Shown: positions 34,214-42,806 of the stretch, piece after piece
Layout: each line of letters begins with the position of its first letter
Position numbering within the stretch: position 1 is the first letter of the stretch
Assembly (NCBI RefSeq): GCF_004006175.1
Contig: NZ_CP033219.1
Location: forward strand, 2,046,001-2,110,000
Direction: 5' to 3'
From: Parasedimentitalea marina
GTDB lineage: Bacteria; Pseudomonadota; Alphaproteobacteria; Rhodobacterales; Rhodobacteraceae
Length of the DNA: 64,000 bases
Translations under genes and position numbers: made by a program
Notes under the pieces: generated by a model
The model's database searches: none
Told to the model about the DNA's origin: nothing
The model's input: the letters and a program-made list of their open reading frames with translations, nothing else

Positions 34214-36934
34214 TTAGTCCTCTGCGCCACCTTCGTCTTCATCTGCGTTTTGCTCTGCGATCCAAGCAACCGAGACCACTTCCTCACCTTTTCCAGTGTT
34301 GAATACTTTGACGCCGCCAGCACTGCGTGAGCGGAACGAAATCCCTTGGACTGGAACCCGGATGGATTGACCTTTTGAAGTGGCCAACATGATCTGGTCA
34401 GCCAGGTCGACCGGGAAAGTCGCAACAATTTCGTTGCCCTTCATCGCGGCGACACCTTGTCCCCCACGTCCGCTTACGCGGTAATCATGCGAAGAGGTCA
34501 GATTACCTGCGCCACCCTTGTTGATTGTAACCAACAGGTCATTTGCAGCCAGCATTTCCTGGTAGCGATCTTCCGTCAGGGCACCTTCGATCTCATCGAC
34601 GACCTCATCTTCGGAAACATCGCTGCCCAATTCCGACCTGAACCGCTTGATAAAGGCACTGCGTTCAGATGGTTCGGCCTCAAAATGGCGGATCACCGAC
34701 ATAGAGACTACACGGTTGTCGTCGCCAAGACGAATTCCCCGAACACCTGTGGATTTACGGCCCTTGAAGACCCGCACATCAGTGGTTGAGAACCGGATGG
34801 CGCGGCCCGCATTGCTTACCAGCATGACGTCGTCGTTTTCAGAACAGATCCGCGCATTGACCATTTCCACGCCCTCGGGCAGATCCATGGCGATTTTGCC
34901 GTTGCGTTTGACATTAACAAAATCCGACAGTGCATTGCGTCGGACATCGCCGGCTGTAGTGGCAAAAATGATCTGCAGATTGGCCCAGTCGTCCTCGGGC
35001 ACATCCACCGGCATGATGGCAGCGATCGAAACACCAGGCGGGATCGGCAGGATGTTGACTACAGCCTTACCCTTGGAGGTGCGACCACCCTGCGGCAGGC
35101 GCCAGGTTTTCAGCTTGTAGACCATGCCATCCGTGGTAAAGAACAGCAGTTGGGTGTGGGTATTGGCCACAAAGAGGGTGGTGATCACGTCCTCTTCTTT
35201 GGTCTGCATTCCCGAGACCCCCTTGCCGCCGCGTTTTTGCGCGCGGAAATCGGCCAGCGGTGTACGCTTGATATAGCCACCCGAGGTCACGGTCACCACC
35301 ATGTCCTCGCGCTCGATCAGGTCTTCGTCGTCCATGTCACCGGACCAGTCGACAATCTGGGTGCGGCGTGGCACAGCGAATTGGTCCCGCACTTCGGTCA
35401 ACTCGTCAGCGATGATGCCCATGATGCGCTCTCGGGAACCAAGGATTTCAAGATATTCTTTAATCTTGCCGGCGAGTTCTTCCAGCTCGTCGGTGACTTC
35501 CTTGACGCCGATCTGGGTCAGACGCTGCAAGCGCAATTCTAGAATAGCCCGGGCTTGGGTTTCCGACAGGTTGTAAGTGCCGTCGTCATTGGCTGTATGG
35601 GTCGGATCATCGATCAGCGCGATATACTGCAAGATAGGCTGCGCTGGCCAACGCCGGGTCATCAGTTTTTCACGGGCCTCGGACGCGTCAGCAGAGGCGC
35701 GGATGGTGGCGACGATCTCGTCAATATTGGTGACGGCAACCGCCAGGCCACACAGGATATGACTGCGTTCGCGTGCTTTGCGTAGCAAATAAGCCGTGCG
35801 TCGTGCCACCACGTCCTCGCGGAAGTCGATGAACGAGGTCAAGAACCGGCGCAGCGTCAGTGTTTCGGGCCGACCGCCATTCAGCGCCAGCATGTTACAG
35901 CCAAAATAGGTCTGCATGGGCGAGAAGCGGAACAACTGGTTCATCACCACTTCGGCGGTGGCATCGCGCTTCAGCTCGATCACCACACGTACACCGTTGC
36001 GATCGGATTCATCCTGAACGTGGGCAACACCCTCGATTTTCTTTTCGCGAACCTGCTCGGCGATCTTTTCGATCATCGCCGCTTTGTTCACTTGATAGGG
36101 GATCTCATCTACCACAATGGCGTAGCGATCACGACGAATCTCTTCGACACGGGTCTTGGAGCGAATGATGACGGATCCACGGCCTTCAAGATAGGCCTTG
36201 CGGGCCCCGGTTCGGCCCAACATCACACCACCAGTGGGGAAGTCGGGTCCGGGGACATAGTCGATCAGCTGTTCGCTGGTAAGATCCGGATCTTCAATCA
36301 ACGCAAGGGTCGCGTCGATCACTTCGCCGAGGTTATGTGGCGGAATGTTGGTGGCCATGCCAACGGCAATACCGCCCGCACCATTGACCAGCATGTTTGG
36401 AAAACGGGCTGGCAGAACGGTTGGTTCTTGATCCTTACCGTCATAGTTGTCTTGAAAGTCGACAGTGTCCTTGTCGATGTCACTCAGCAAAAAAGCCGCC
36501 GGCTTGTCCATCCGGACTTCGGTATAGCGCATCGCGGCGGCATTATCGCCATCCATCGAGCCAAAGTTGCCCTGACCATCCAGCAAAGGCAGCGACATCG
36601 AGAAGTCCTGCGCCATTCGAACCAGCGCATCGTAGATCGCACTGTCGCCATGGGGGTGGTATTTACCCATGACATCACCAACGGGACGCGCCGATTTGCG
36701 GTATGACTTGTCGTGGGTATTGTTGGTCTCATGCATCGCGTAGAGAATGCGGCGGTGCACGGGTTTAAGCCCGTCCCGCAGGTCAGGAATGGCCCGACTG
36801 ACGATGACAGACATCGCATAGTCGAGATAGGAGGTCCGCATTTCGGATTCGATAGAGACGGATGGTCCATCATAAATCGGCCGAGAAGGCGGAGTTTCAT
36901 CCATATTTTCAGGAGTTTCCGGCGTATCGCTCAC
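34214..36934 (-). CDS. gyrA: DNA gyrase subunit A
   Basis: 906 aa, slightly longer than the 875 aa of E. coli, with an acidic C-terminal tail. The catalytic tyrosine is Tyr137 in [11 protein letters not shown]. The quinolone-determining region reads [10 protein letters not shown] with Ser98 and Asp102 at the positions of E. coli Ser83 and Asp87, so the sensitive-type residues are present. The GyrA box is QKRGGKG, followed by the beta-pinwheel repeats. It introduces negative supercoils together with GyrB. It is transcribed alone. Confidence 0.97.
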   Translation of the reverse strand: MSDTPETPENMDETPPSRPIYDGPSVSIESEMRTSYLDYAMSVIVSRAIPDLRDGLKPVHRRILYAMHETNNTHDKSYRKSARPVGDVMGKYHPHGDSAIYDALVRMAQDFSMSLPLLDGQGNFGSMDGDNAAAMRYTEVRMDKPAAFLLSDIDKDTVDFQDNYDGKDQEPTVLPARFPNMLVNGAGGIAVGMATNIPPHNLGEVIDATLALIEDPDLTSEQLIDYVPGPDFPTGGVMLGRTGARKAYLEGRGSVIIRSKTRVEEIRRDRYAIVVDEIPYQVNKAAMIEKIAEQVREKKIEGVAHVQDESDRNGVRVVIELKRDATAEVVMNQLFRFSPMQTYFGCNMLALNGGRPETLTLRRFLTSFIDFREDVVARRTAYLLRKARERSHILCGLAVAVTNIDEIVATIRASADASEAREKLMTRRWPAQPILQYIALIDDPTHTANDDGTYNLSETQARAILELRLQRLTQIGVKEVTDELEELAGKIKEYLEILGSRERIMGIIADELTEVRDQFAVPRRTQIVDWSGDMDDEDLIEREDMVVTVTSGGYIKRTPLADFRAQKRGGKGVSGMQTKEEDVITTLFVANTHTQLLFFTTDGMVYKLKTWRLPQGGRTSKGKAVVNILPIPPGVSIAAIMPVDVPEDDWANLQIIFATTAGDVRRNALSDFVNVKRNGKIAMDLPEGVEMVNARICSENDDVMLVSNAGRAIRFSTTDVRVFKGRKSTGVRGIRLGDDNRVVSMSVIRHFEAEPSERSAFIKRFRSELGSDVSEDEVVDEIEGALTEDRYQEMLAANDLLVTINKGGAGNLTSSHDYRVSGRGGQGVAAMKGNEIVATFPVDLADQIMLATSKGQSIRVPVQGISFRSRSAGGVKVFNTGKGEEVVSVAWIAEQNADEDEGGAED

Positions 36935-37127
36935 GTTTGCTGCCCGTTGTTATTGATGGGTCTATATCTTGTGTTTGCACCCTATCAGAGAGGGCATATG
37001 GGGCGCAAGCAAGCAGAGTTTCTGACGGGCATTTCTCCATTAATAATGCAGTAACACGTTGTTTTTGGCCTATATTAACCAAATTTGTTCTACCTTTGTC
37101 GGACATATCCAATAACTGGAGGCAAAA

Positions 37128-37397
37128 ATGGAGCCATCTGAAACCGAATTAATGCTAAAAGGCTATGGCCTGACCACGGCCGAATTCACCTATCATATGC
37201 CGGATCATGTTCACGTGCTGAACACTTATGTCTGGCAGGACTATGATATTATGCCGGATCACCCCAAGTTATTTGAGTTTATAGAATTCTGGCAGCGCGA
37301 GATTGAAGGGCCTCTTCACTCGGTACGCTTTTGCCATCGGAAAATGCTTAGTTCCGGACAGTGGCGCCATGTGAAGGGAATCTTGACGCTGCACTAG
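37128..37397 (+). CDS. Usg family protein, function unknown
   Basis: 89 aa from ATG 37128, with GGAGG 5 bp upstream. It matches the small Usg family by the central stretch YHMPDHVHVLNTYVWQDYD, the WQREIEGPLHSVR segment and the SGQWRHVKG end. The function of the family is not established; it was first noted near tryptophan genes but there is none here. Single gene, convergent with the radical SAM gene. Confidence 0.85.
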   Translation: MEPSETELMLKGYGLTTAEFTYHMPDHVHVLNTYVWQDYDIMPDHPKLFEFIEFWQREIEGPLHSVRFCHRKMLSSGQWRHVKGILTLH

Positions 37398-37457
37398 CTG
37401 GGCTTGGCTGATGACACCGGTCTCTTAGACCCTCGATTGGCTGCACGAACCCATAGT

Positions 37458-38411
37458 TCAGGCTGAACAGCTTGCCCCACCAAGCACGCAGAACTTTGCG
37501 CAATGAGGGTGGTTTAAGGCAACGTCTTGTTCGGCATCTTCCAAAGATGGGCCCAATTCGAACTCTGGCGTATAGGGCAATAATGTGCAGGCAACGACTG
37601 TTGGGCCTGCCGCACCTTTGCGTTTTACCACCATTCGAGAGGACGAACACATGACGTCCTTAGGCGACTTCCCCAATATCCCCCAACAGGCGGTGGTTAT
37701 TTCAGGGACTTCCACGGTTTCATCCATTTCTGGAAATAAAACTGTCTGGCCGGCGCTGTTTGCATCAATGTCAAACCCATGTTTTTCAAATAAGGCAGCA
37801 TATCCCAGTCGGGAGTCTGCGTCGTTTGTGCCCCACTGGCTGCGCCCAGCTACGGCCATTGTGAACCCGTTCGACTGCAACCACTGCATGCCCTGCAGGG
37901 TCTTTTTGAAGCTGCCAGCACCGCGCTCGGCGTCATGAACTTCCTGTGAAAAATGGTCCAGCGAGACACGAATTTCCATTTGGTCTGGGAAATCGGACTT
38001 GAGCTGCAAAAGGCCAGTTTGGACTGATTTGCGCATCATAGGCTGCATTGCATTGGTCAAAATCAGAACACGATACCCACGCTGAAGTGCCGCCCCGGCC
38101 ATATCGACCATTTGAGGGTTCATAAAAGGTTCACCGCCAGTGAAGCCGATTTCCTTGATTGGCCAATTTCTTACTTCAATCTGATCAAGATAGGTGCGGA
38201 CCTCGTCGGCACGAATATAGACAAGGGCATCGTTGCTGGGCGAACTGAGAATATAGCAGTTCGCACATTCAATATTGCAAAGCGTTCCGGTATTGAACCA
38301 CAGGGATTCAGGTTGACTAAGAGCAACAACAGCCCGTTTTTCGCCACTGGCCGTGACAAAACTATGCTGAAACTTTCCAACATTAGCTGTAGATTGAGGC
38401 AGGTCTTTCAT
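37458..38411 (-). CDS. Radical SAM protein with short C-terminal cysteine domain
   Basis: 317 aa from ATG 38411; the frame is open for 32 more codons upstream, and no clear ribosome-binding site decides between starts. The radical SAM cluster motif is CNIECANC (CX3CX2C) near residue 45, followed by GFTGGEPFMNPQ for SAM binding. Six C-terminal cysteines (CWGILGKSPKDVMC, then a Cys in VVACTLLPY, then CAKFCVLGGASC) suggest an auxiliary 4Fe-4S site of the SPASM/twitch type in a shortened form. This layout is used by peptide- and protein-modifying or tetrapyrrole-related enzymes. No precursor peptide gene is recognised next to it. The substrate is not known. Confidence 0.82.
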   Translation of the reverse strand: MKDLPQSTANVGKFQHSFVTASGEKRAVVALSQPESLWFNTGTLCNIECANCYILSSPSNDALVYIRADEVRTYLDQIEVRNWPIKEIGFTGGEPFMNPQMVDMAGAALQRGYRVLILTNAMQPMMRKSVQTGLLQLKSDFPDQMEIRVSLDHFSQEVHDAERGAGSFKKTLQGMQWLQSNGFTMAVAGRSQWGTNDADSRLGYAALFEKHGFDIDANSAGQTVLFPEMDETVEVPEITTACWGILGKSPKDVMCSSSRMVVKRKGAAGPTVVACTLLPYTPEFELGPSLEDAEQDVALNHPHCAKFCVLGGASCSA

Positions 38412-38709
38412 CAGGAGGATCCAAACGGTTTTTTGCTCCCAATCCTTAGACGAAGATATCAGGTAAGTTAAAGGTAATAGGGGGACAAGTTTTGGTGACT
38501 TGCCCAATTTAAGCCCGGTCTTAACGGCGCATAGATACTTTGCTAGCTCTACACCACGTGAATTTATTTAACGGTCCTGGAGTTTCCGGTTATTGCCAGT
38601 TGGCAAACACCCAGAATTAAGCGTAAACCATATGATAGCGGTAGCATCTGACCGATGACAGCAACGGATTGACGCGCCTTCATTTACGTTGTGAACAGGG
38701 GATTAGCCC
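38412..38709. other. Intergenic region, nothing firm
   Basis: About 300 bp between the divergent radical SAM and pgl genes, so it should hold both promoters. No ORF is supported. A loose hairpin near 38480-38510 with a bulge is the only structure seen. Confidence 0.45.
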
Positions 38710-39381
38710 ATGAAAATTATTGAATATCCTGATCGTGATATGTTGGCCATCGACGTGGCAAACCAAATGGCTGGAGACCTCAGCACGCATTTATTGAACC
38801 ATGAAACAGCCTCCATTGCTGTAGCAGGAGGGACCACACCAGCCCCGATTTTTGACGATCTGTGTGCTGCTGATCTTGATTGGTCCCGCGTACGGGTCAT
38901 GGCAACGGATGAGCGGTGGGTGGACAGCAACAGTGAACGTTCAAATGCGCGCATGATCGGTGAACGGTTAATGGTGGATAGAGCGGCGTCAGCCCAGTTT
39001 CTGCCATTTCATGTCCAAAACAAAGAACCAGAGGACGCCCTTGGTGATCTTGAGTCTGCAGTGTCCCCGGAATTACCCATATCCGTCCTATTGTTGGGAA
39101 TGGGCGCGGACATGCACACAGCCTCACTGTTTCCTGGAGTTCAAGGTCTCAAAATGGCCCTCGATCCATCAGCCCCGGCGCTGGTGATCCTGCGTCCAGC
39201 CAGTCAGCCAGAAGCCCGTATCAGCCTGTCTGCGCGGGTATTGGACGCGGCTGTTTCCAAGCATTTGGTGATATTCGGCAAGGAAAAACGAACAGCGTTA
39301 GAGCGTGCTTTGCTGCTGCCACCAGAAGAGGCTCCGGTGCAGGCGGTATTGTCAGAAACAACGGTTCACTGGTCCCCTTGA
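38710..39381 (+). CDS. pgl: 6-phosphogluconolactonase
   Basis: 223 aa, the size of the SOL/DevB type. Signature stretches are SIAVAGGTTPAPIFDDL near residue 36, MATDERWVDSNSERSNARM near 76, and LLLGMGADMHTASLFPG near 137. It hydrolyses 6-phosphogluconolactone in the oxidative pentose-phosphate or Entner-Doudoroff route. In related bacteria it is usually next to zwf and often pgi or edd; none is present here, so this copy is isolated. The region after it contains a gene remnant. Confidence 0.92.
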   Translation: MKIIEYPDRDMLAIDVANQMAGDLSTHLLNHETASIAVAGGTTPAPIFDDLCAADLDWSRVRVMATDERWVDSNSERSNARMIGERLMVDRAASAQFLPFHVQNKEPEDALGDLESAVSPELPISVLLLGMGADMHTASLFPGVQGLKMALDPSAPALVILRPASQPEARISLSARVLDAAVSKHLVIFGKEKRTALERALLLPPEEAPVQAVLSETTVHWSP

Positions 39382-39720
39382 AGGATTTTGTTATGACCAT
39401 TGTGGGTCTGCCCGCCAGAGAGATGCCAAACGGGCAGGCCAATCGCTGTTGCATCAAGCCATTTTCCGAAATGTTTCAATAATACCCATAAGGGCCTACT
39501 ATCAAGGCATTGCGGGTTTTGAGGCGCTGAAATTCCAGAATCTGAACCTCAGGGCGCTGATTTTGACGGAGCCAATCTCCGAGGTGCCTCGGTTGTGGAT
39601 ACGGCAATTTTGAATATGGAATGACTTAAGCGGGGGCAATGACGCTTTTGATGTAGCTTCGGCTAATCAGCGTTTTCATGACCATGTGCCTGCACTCGAC
39701 TTGATAGAAACAATAACAGC
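39382..39720. other. Intergenic region with gene remnants
   Basis: About 340 bp with no intact gene. It contains a pentapeptide-repeat fragment (listed separately) and, just after pgl, a 7-bp inverted repeat CTGCCCG...CGGGCAG (near 39407 and 39430) without a T run. It looks like decayed coding sequence. Confidence 0.5.
39523..39624 (+). pseudogene. Pentapeptide-repeat protein remnant
   Basis: This frame has no start codon; a stop lies immediately upstream (39520-39522) and it ends at TGA 39622-39624. Near its end it reads ADFDG-ANLRG-ASVVD-TAILN, four consecutive pentapeptide repeats with A at i-2 and L/F/V at i. This is best explained as the C-terminal scrap of a pentapeptide-repeat gene whose upstream part has been lost or shifted out of frame. 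The fragment is short, so chance is not fully excluded. Confidence 0.4.
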
Positions 39721-40656
39721 TCACCAGTCTTTCAGTCCAAGCAGCGATCGGCCTAAATCTGTCAACACCGCTGGTGAGACGTATCTCTTTTCCCAATTTC
39801 TTGGATCTCCCGGGAAATCAGGTCGCCTAGGAGGTTCAATCTCCTCCCACAGCCGGATGCGCTCCGCTTTTTCCTCAGAATTCGACGGCTCCGCTGGATG
39901 CATCGAGATGTATTGTGCCAACCGCACCCGGTCCTTTGAGATATTTGGGCGCACGCCATGAGCTAGCAGCGAGTTGAAAATCATCAAATCGCCGGGGTCC
40001 AATGTGATGTTCTCACGTTCAATCCCTGTCATATCCGGCATAAGAGGGTTTCGATCTGATGGCTGCGTTTCGACCCATTCGTCAAAATGTTCAAAAAGAC
40101 TAGGAGCGCACTGAAACCCGCCGGTCTCATCGTCCTGCACGTCAAGGCTAAGAACGCCTTGCACACCGATCGGGGGAGGGACAATTGAGGTATTGACGTC
40201 CCAATGAATAAAGCCGTCCTTCGAAGTTGCGCCTTTCTTTGGCGGATTCAAGTTTGCGCGGTCAATGGTCACCCATAGATCCTCGCGGTCCCAGATGTCG
40301 ACGAAAGCATCATAGATGCGGGGAGTTTGCCGATTATCCCAGAGGGCCTGATGGTGATAGATTTCAACCATGCCAGCATTATTCAGCTCTTTGCGGACGT
40401 GGGACCGCCGTTCTGGCGCATACCATGTGCTGGGATCATTCGGGTCTTTTTCATCAAACTCCCAAAGAACATCCGCCAGAGCTTTAGCCTGCGCCGCAGG
40501 AACTGCTTGCTTCACAACAACGTACCCTTTGGTGATCCAGTGTTGCCAATCCTCTTTCGACAGAACCCGTAGTGGCAGCGTTTTCTGAACATCCTTTAAC
40601 TGCGTTGTCAGGTTGGTGCTGATTGGATGACTGATTTCGTCTGCTGAAGGCAGCAT
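39721..40656 (-). CDS. PhyH-family Fe(II)/2-oxoglutarate dioxygenase
   Basis: 311 aa from ATG 40656 with GGAG about 9 bp upstream; a TTG 36 bases earlier is in frame. The facial triad is visible as HWD in DGFIHWDVN near residue 150 and the distal His of LLAHGVRPN near 240, with the following Arg for 2-oxoglutarate. The N-terminal YVVVKQAVPAAQAKALAD matches the phytanoyl-CoA dioxygenase fold. Family members hydroxylate many substrates, including lipids, ectoine and natural products, and the substrate here cannot be read. It is the outer gene of a minus-strand group with the methyltransferase, but a 220-bp gap separates them. Confidence 0.85.
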   Translation of the reverse strand: MLPSADEISHPISTNLTTQLKDVQKTLPLRVLSKEDWQHWITKGYVVVKQAVPAAQAKALADVLWEFDEKDPNDPSTWYAPERRSHVRKELNNAGMVEIYHHQALWDNRQTPRIYDAFVDIWDREDLWVTIDRANLNPPKKGATSKDGFIHWDVNTSIVPPPIGVQGVLSLDVQDDETGGFQCAPSLFEHFDEWVETQPSDRNPLMPDMTGIERENITLDPGDLMIFNSLLAHGVRPNISKDRVRLAQYISMHPAEPSNSEEKAERIRLWEEIEPPRRPDFPGDPRNWEKRYVSPAVLTDLGRSLLGLKDW

Positions 40657-40876
40657 TTCTTGATGCTCCGTAGATCTGAATGTCCCATACAACTTGGCCG
40701 CAAGTCACAGCGAATTGCAAGTCATCAGTTTTTCTTGAACTCCTTTGCCGCCTTTCGCGCCCTTCCAGCAAACGGCGATAGAGCGCTAAAGTCATCGGGT
40801 TTTGATATTGATGGCTGCTTTAATCTGACCGTGACGCGTTACAAAACAGAAATGCGTTGCCAGATCAGTGACCTGA
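40657..40876. other. Gap between PhyH and methyltransferase genes
   Basis: A 220-bp stretch. On the minus strand a start-less frame ends at 40725 with a plausible C-terminus (PDDFSALSPFAGRARKAAKE, then FKKN); an in-frame stop lies about 36 codons upstream. It may be the tail of a lost gene. Confidence 0.35.
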
Positions 40877-41500
40877 CTAACCCTTGCTCCTTGCGACTAT
40901 GAATGAGGCGGATCCATCTTCTGGGCGCCATGTGTGTTCACTGATGAACCCATGGGCCTGCAAACGCTCAACAAGAATATCCTGTGTTAGAGCGCGAATT
41001 TTCGGCAGCACACCAATAGTCCCCAATGCGGGTATGGCGAACCTTTGAAACCCTTCCAGACAGACCGTCGAACTGAAGAACAGGCCGCCTTCCTTCAGAG
41101 ATTTACGAACGCGGTCCAATGTTTCGTCAAGGTCAGAGACGAGGTGAAGGATCGACATGGCCAGTACAGCGTCATACTTTTGGTCAGCCTCCGGGACGGG
41201 CCAGTTTTCGAATGCGCAGATTTCGAAGTTCACGTTCCTGACACCCTGCTCTTCGGCCTTGCTTTGCGCGATAGAGATCATCTCTGAGGAATAGTCGATG
41301 GCATCAATATGGGCGACGTTTGCTGCATGGATGAGGGCAGTCGTGCCAGTGCCGCAGCCAAATTCCAGGATGCGATCCTGGGGTGCCAGATTTTGCCGGG
41401 TCACGTCGAGTTTGTATTGATAGGCAGTTTGGTTTTGAACCGGGCGGCGGGCATAAGTGCGAGCCAACATATTCCAGAAGCGTGATGGATGAACGAGCAT
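40877..41500 (-). CDS. Class I SAM-dependent methyltransferase
   Basis: 207 aa. Motif I is RILEFGCGTGTTAL near residue 43, and motif II is IDAIDYSSEMISIAQ. Motif IV reads YDAVLAMSILHLVSD near 108, followed by the post-motif LKEGGLFFSSTVC. The fold is that of ubiquinone/menaquinone- or small-molecule methyltransferases (Methyltransf_11/25). The substrate is unknown. On the minus strand it follows the XRE regulator and membrane protein genes, 37 bp downstream, and could be in the same transcript. Confidence 0.85.
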   Translation of the reverse strand: MLVHPSRFWNMLARTYARRPVQNQTAYQYKLDVTRQNLAPQDRILEFGCGTGTTALIHAANVAHIDAIDYSSEMISIAQSKAEEQGVRNVNFEICAFENWPVPEADQKYDAVLAMSILHLVSDLDETLDRVRKSLKEGGLFFSSTVCLEGFQRFAIPALGTIGVLPKIRALTQDILVERLQAHGFISEHTWRPEDGSASFIVARSKG

Positions 41501-41537
41501 GTGTGTTCCTTTGAAAATAAGTGGGACGTACGTCGGA

Positions 41538-41756
41538 TCAGTTGGCGTCCTGGATGTCGAAGACCTCTTCTAGGGGTTTGTCAAACACGCGGGAAATCAA
41601 GATTGCAAGTTCGAGCGTCGGCGAGTATTTGGCGTTTTCGATTGCAACGATAGTTTGCCGTGTGACGCCAACCTTTTCAGCAAGATCTTTTTGGGTCATT
41701 TCGTCGGCATCAAACCGCAAGCGTCTGATGATATTGGTAATCTTGAGTTTTCCCAT
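41538..41756 (-). CDS. Small XRE-family HTH regulator (YozG-like)
   Basis: 72 aa, essentially only a helix-turn-helix: NIIRRLRFDADEMTQKDLAE, then VGVTRQTIVAIENAKYSPTL. The C-terminal part ILISRVFDKPLEEVFDI is typical of the compact YozG/Cro-like regulators. It starts 3 bp after the stop of the membrane protein gene, so the two form an operon. Such regulators commonly sit beside a small membrane protein they control. The two direct repeats upstream of the operon are candidate binding sites. Confidence 0.88.
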   Translation of the reverse strand: MGKLKITNIIRRLRFDADEMTQKDLAEKVGVTRQTIVAIENAKYSPTLELAILISRVFDKPLEEVFDIQDAN

Positions 41757-41759
41757 GGC

Positions 41760-42209
41760 TCAATACCCCCGGCGATAGCTGACAAATTTGACGATATCCG
41801 CCGCCAAAGACCCGAACGCCATGCCGAAGTAGATGATGTTGAACCCGATAAGCGCAGATGCATCAAGGGCCAAGACGATAACTGCAGTGACAAACCCTGC
41901 ACCTGCAAAAGCGATAATTGCGAAGTTGCCACGGCGTTCGAAAAGTTTGTCGCGCTCATCTACGATGAAGCTGGGCTTGGGTTCGTTTGTAAAGATCGCA
42001 AAGCCGATGTTGAATAGAATGGTTCCCGTTATCGTGGCGACAATACCAAGAGGAATCAACCAGATCACGAGGCGGGCCCAATTGTTTACAGCATCTGAGC
42101 CTTCAAACATTCCAGAGGCGTTCATCTCCAAAAGCCGAAGAACAACGAAGGCACTGACGGCAAGGTTCACGAAGATTGAGACGACAGTATTGCGATCTTG
42201 ATATGTCAT
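41760..42209 (-). CDS. Four-helix membrane protein paired with the XRE regulator
   Basis: 149 aa from ATG 42209 (a TTG four codons earlier is possible). Four hydrophobic helices are visible: VSIFVNLAVSAFVVLRLL, VIWLIPLGIVATITGTILF, FAIIAFAGAGFVTAVIVLAL, and IIYFGMAFGSLAADIVKF. A charged loop VDERDKLFERRGNF sits between the second and third. The layout resembles DUF2178-type proteins, which often pair with a YozG-like regulator; membership is an impression. Function unknown. It is the first gene of the operon with the XRE regulator. Confidence 0.75.
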   Translation of the reverse strand: MTYQDRNTVVSIFVNLAVSAFVVLRLLEMNASGMFEGSDAVNNWARLVIWLIPLGIVATITGTILFNIGFAIFTNEPKPSFIVDERDKLFERRGNFAIIAFAGAGFVTAVIVLALDASALIGFNIIYFGMAFGSLAADIVKFVSYRRGY

Positions 42210-42562
42210 TTTGAGTTCCAAATTGGCACGGGGTTTATTGATCCAAAGTCTAATATTCTTTACATGGAGTATGAAATTGCAAATGCGGAGTCAAATATTT
42301 TATACACCTGTTCCCAAATTATGGATGTGTCACGTTTGTTGAGAGGACAAGGGCTGAGACGAACTACCGGTGTTAAAGGTAGTTCTCGTTGTGGCTTGGG
42401 TAATGCGAAGCTGTGCCGGTCTGACTCTGGGTATTAGTCTTGGGATCGTGCTTCACCCCCCAGACATTCCTGTTTTTTCCATACCATTTCAGGGTTGAAA
42501 CTCAATTATCTCTTGAGATAGCTGAGTAAGGTGCTGAAATATGGGGGAAACTGAAGGTTGAC
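42210..42562. other. AT-rich intergenic region with direct repeats
   Basis: About 350 bp upstream of the membrane-protein/XRE operon and downstream of tRNA-Gly. The part at 42230-42310 is AT-rich and holds two copies of AGTC(T/A)AATATT. Near 42505-42535 there is an interrupted inverted repeat CTCA..TATCTC/GAGATA..TGAG. No ORF is supported and no integrase is present. Confidence 0.5.
42247..42307. repeat. Two direct repeats, candidate operator of the XRE/membrane operon
   Basis: AGTCTAATATTCTTTACA at 42247-42264 and AGTCAAATATTTTATACA at 42289-42306 share the core AGTCWAATATT. Their starts are 42 bp apart, close to four helical turns, which puts both on the same face of the DNA, as expected for paired regulator sites. 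They lie 38-98 bp upstream of the operon start. Confidence 0.45.
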
Positions 42563-42636
42563 TGGAGCGGGTAACGAGAATCGAACTCGTAACTTAAGCT
42601 TGGGAAGCTCGCGTGATACCTTTTCACCATACCCGC
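42563..42636 (-). tRNA. tRNA-Gly(CCC)
   Basis: 74 nt including an encoded CCA end. The acceptor stem is GCGGGTA paired with TACCCGC, the D stem is GTGA/TCAC, the anticodon loop is TTCCCAA giving anticodon CCC (codon GGG), and the T arm is ACGAG-TTCGATT-CTCGT. The first base pair of the anticodon stem (C-A) is a mismatch; the others pair, one as a wobble. It reads GGG glycine codons. A -35-like TTGACG lies upstream. Confidence 0.95.
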
Positions 42637-42646
42637 GCTCAGCTGT

Positions 42647-42675
42647 TGGGTAAGCGATGACAATTAGGGCGTCAA
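42647..42675 (-). promoter_or_regulatory. Candidate promoter of tRNA-Gly
   Basis: On the minus strand, TTGACG (42670-42675) and a weak -10 TACCCA (42647-42652) are separated by 17 bp, ending 10 bp before the tRNA 5' end. A strong -35 with a poor -10 is common for Rhodobacterales stable-RNA promoters; this is inference. Confidence 0.4.
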
Positions 42676-42806
42676 GGCAATCTCGCCAAAGCATTTGGAA
42701 TAGGGACACAAACCAGCCGGAATTCACAATGCGACCTTTGGTCATTCTGGACAACCGTATGTTTGCTGCACAATTCTTACACCTGAATATTTGGTGAGGT
42801 AAACGA

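Noticed and set aside
36020..36706. A 228-codon + strand frame opposite gyrA
   Set aside because: Antisense to conserved gyrase motifs, with no recognisable domain or ribosome-binding site.
40660..40902. + strand 80-codon frame between phyH and the methyltransferase
   Set aside because: No ribosome-binding site or recognisable fold; it overlaps the 3' end of the methyltransferase gene.
42563..42636. Duplicated 3' end of tRNA-Gly as an attachment site
   Set aside because: No second copy of the tRNA 3' sequence was found by eye within the window and there is no integrase gene.
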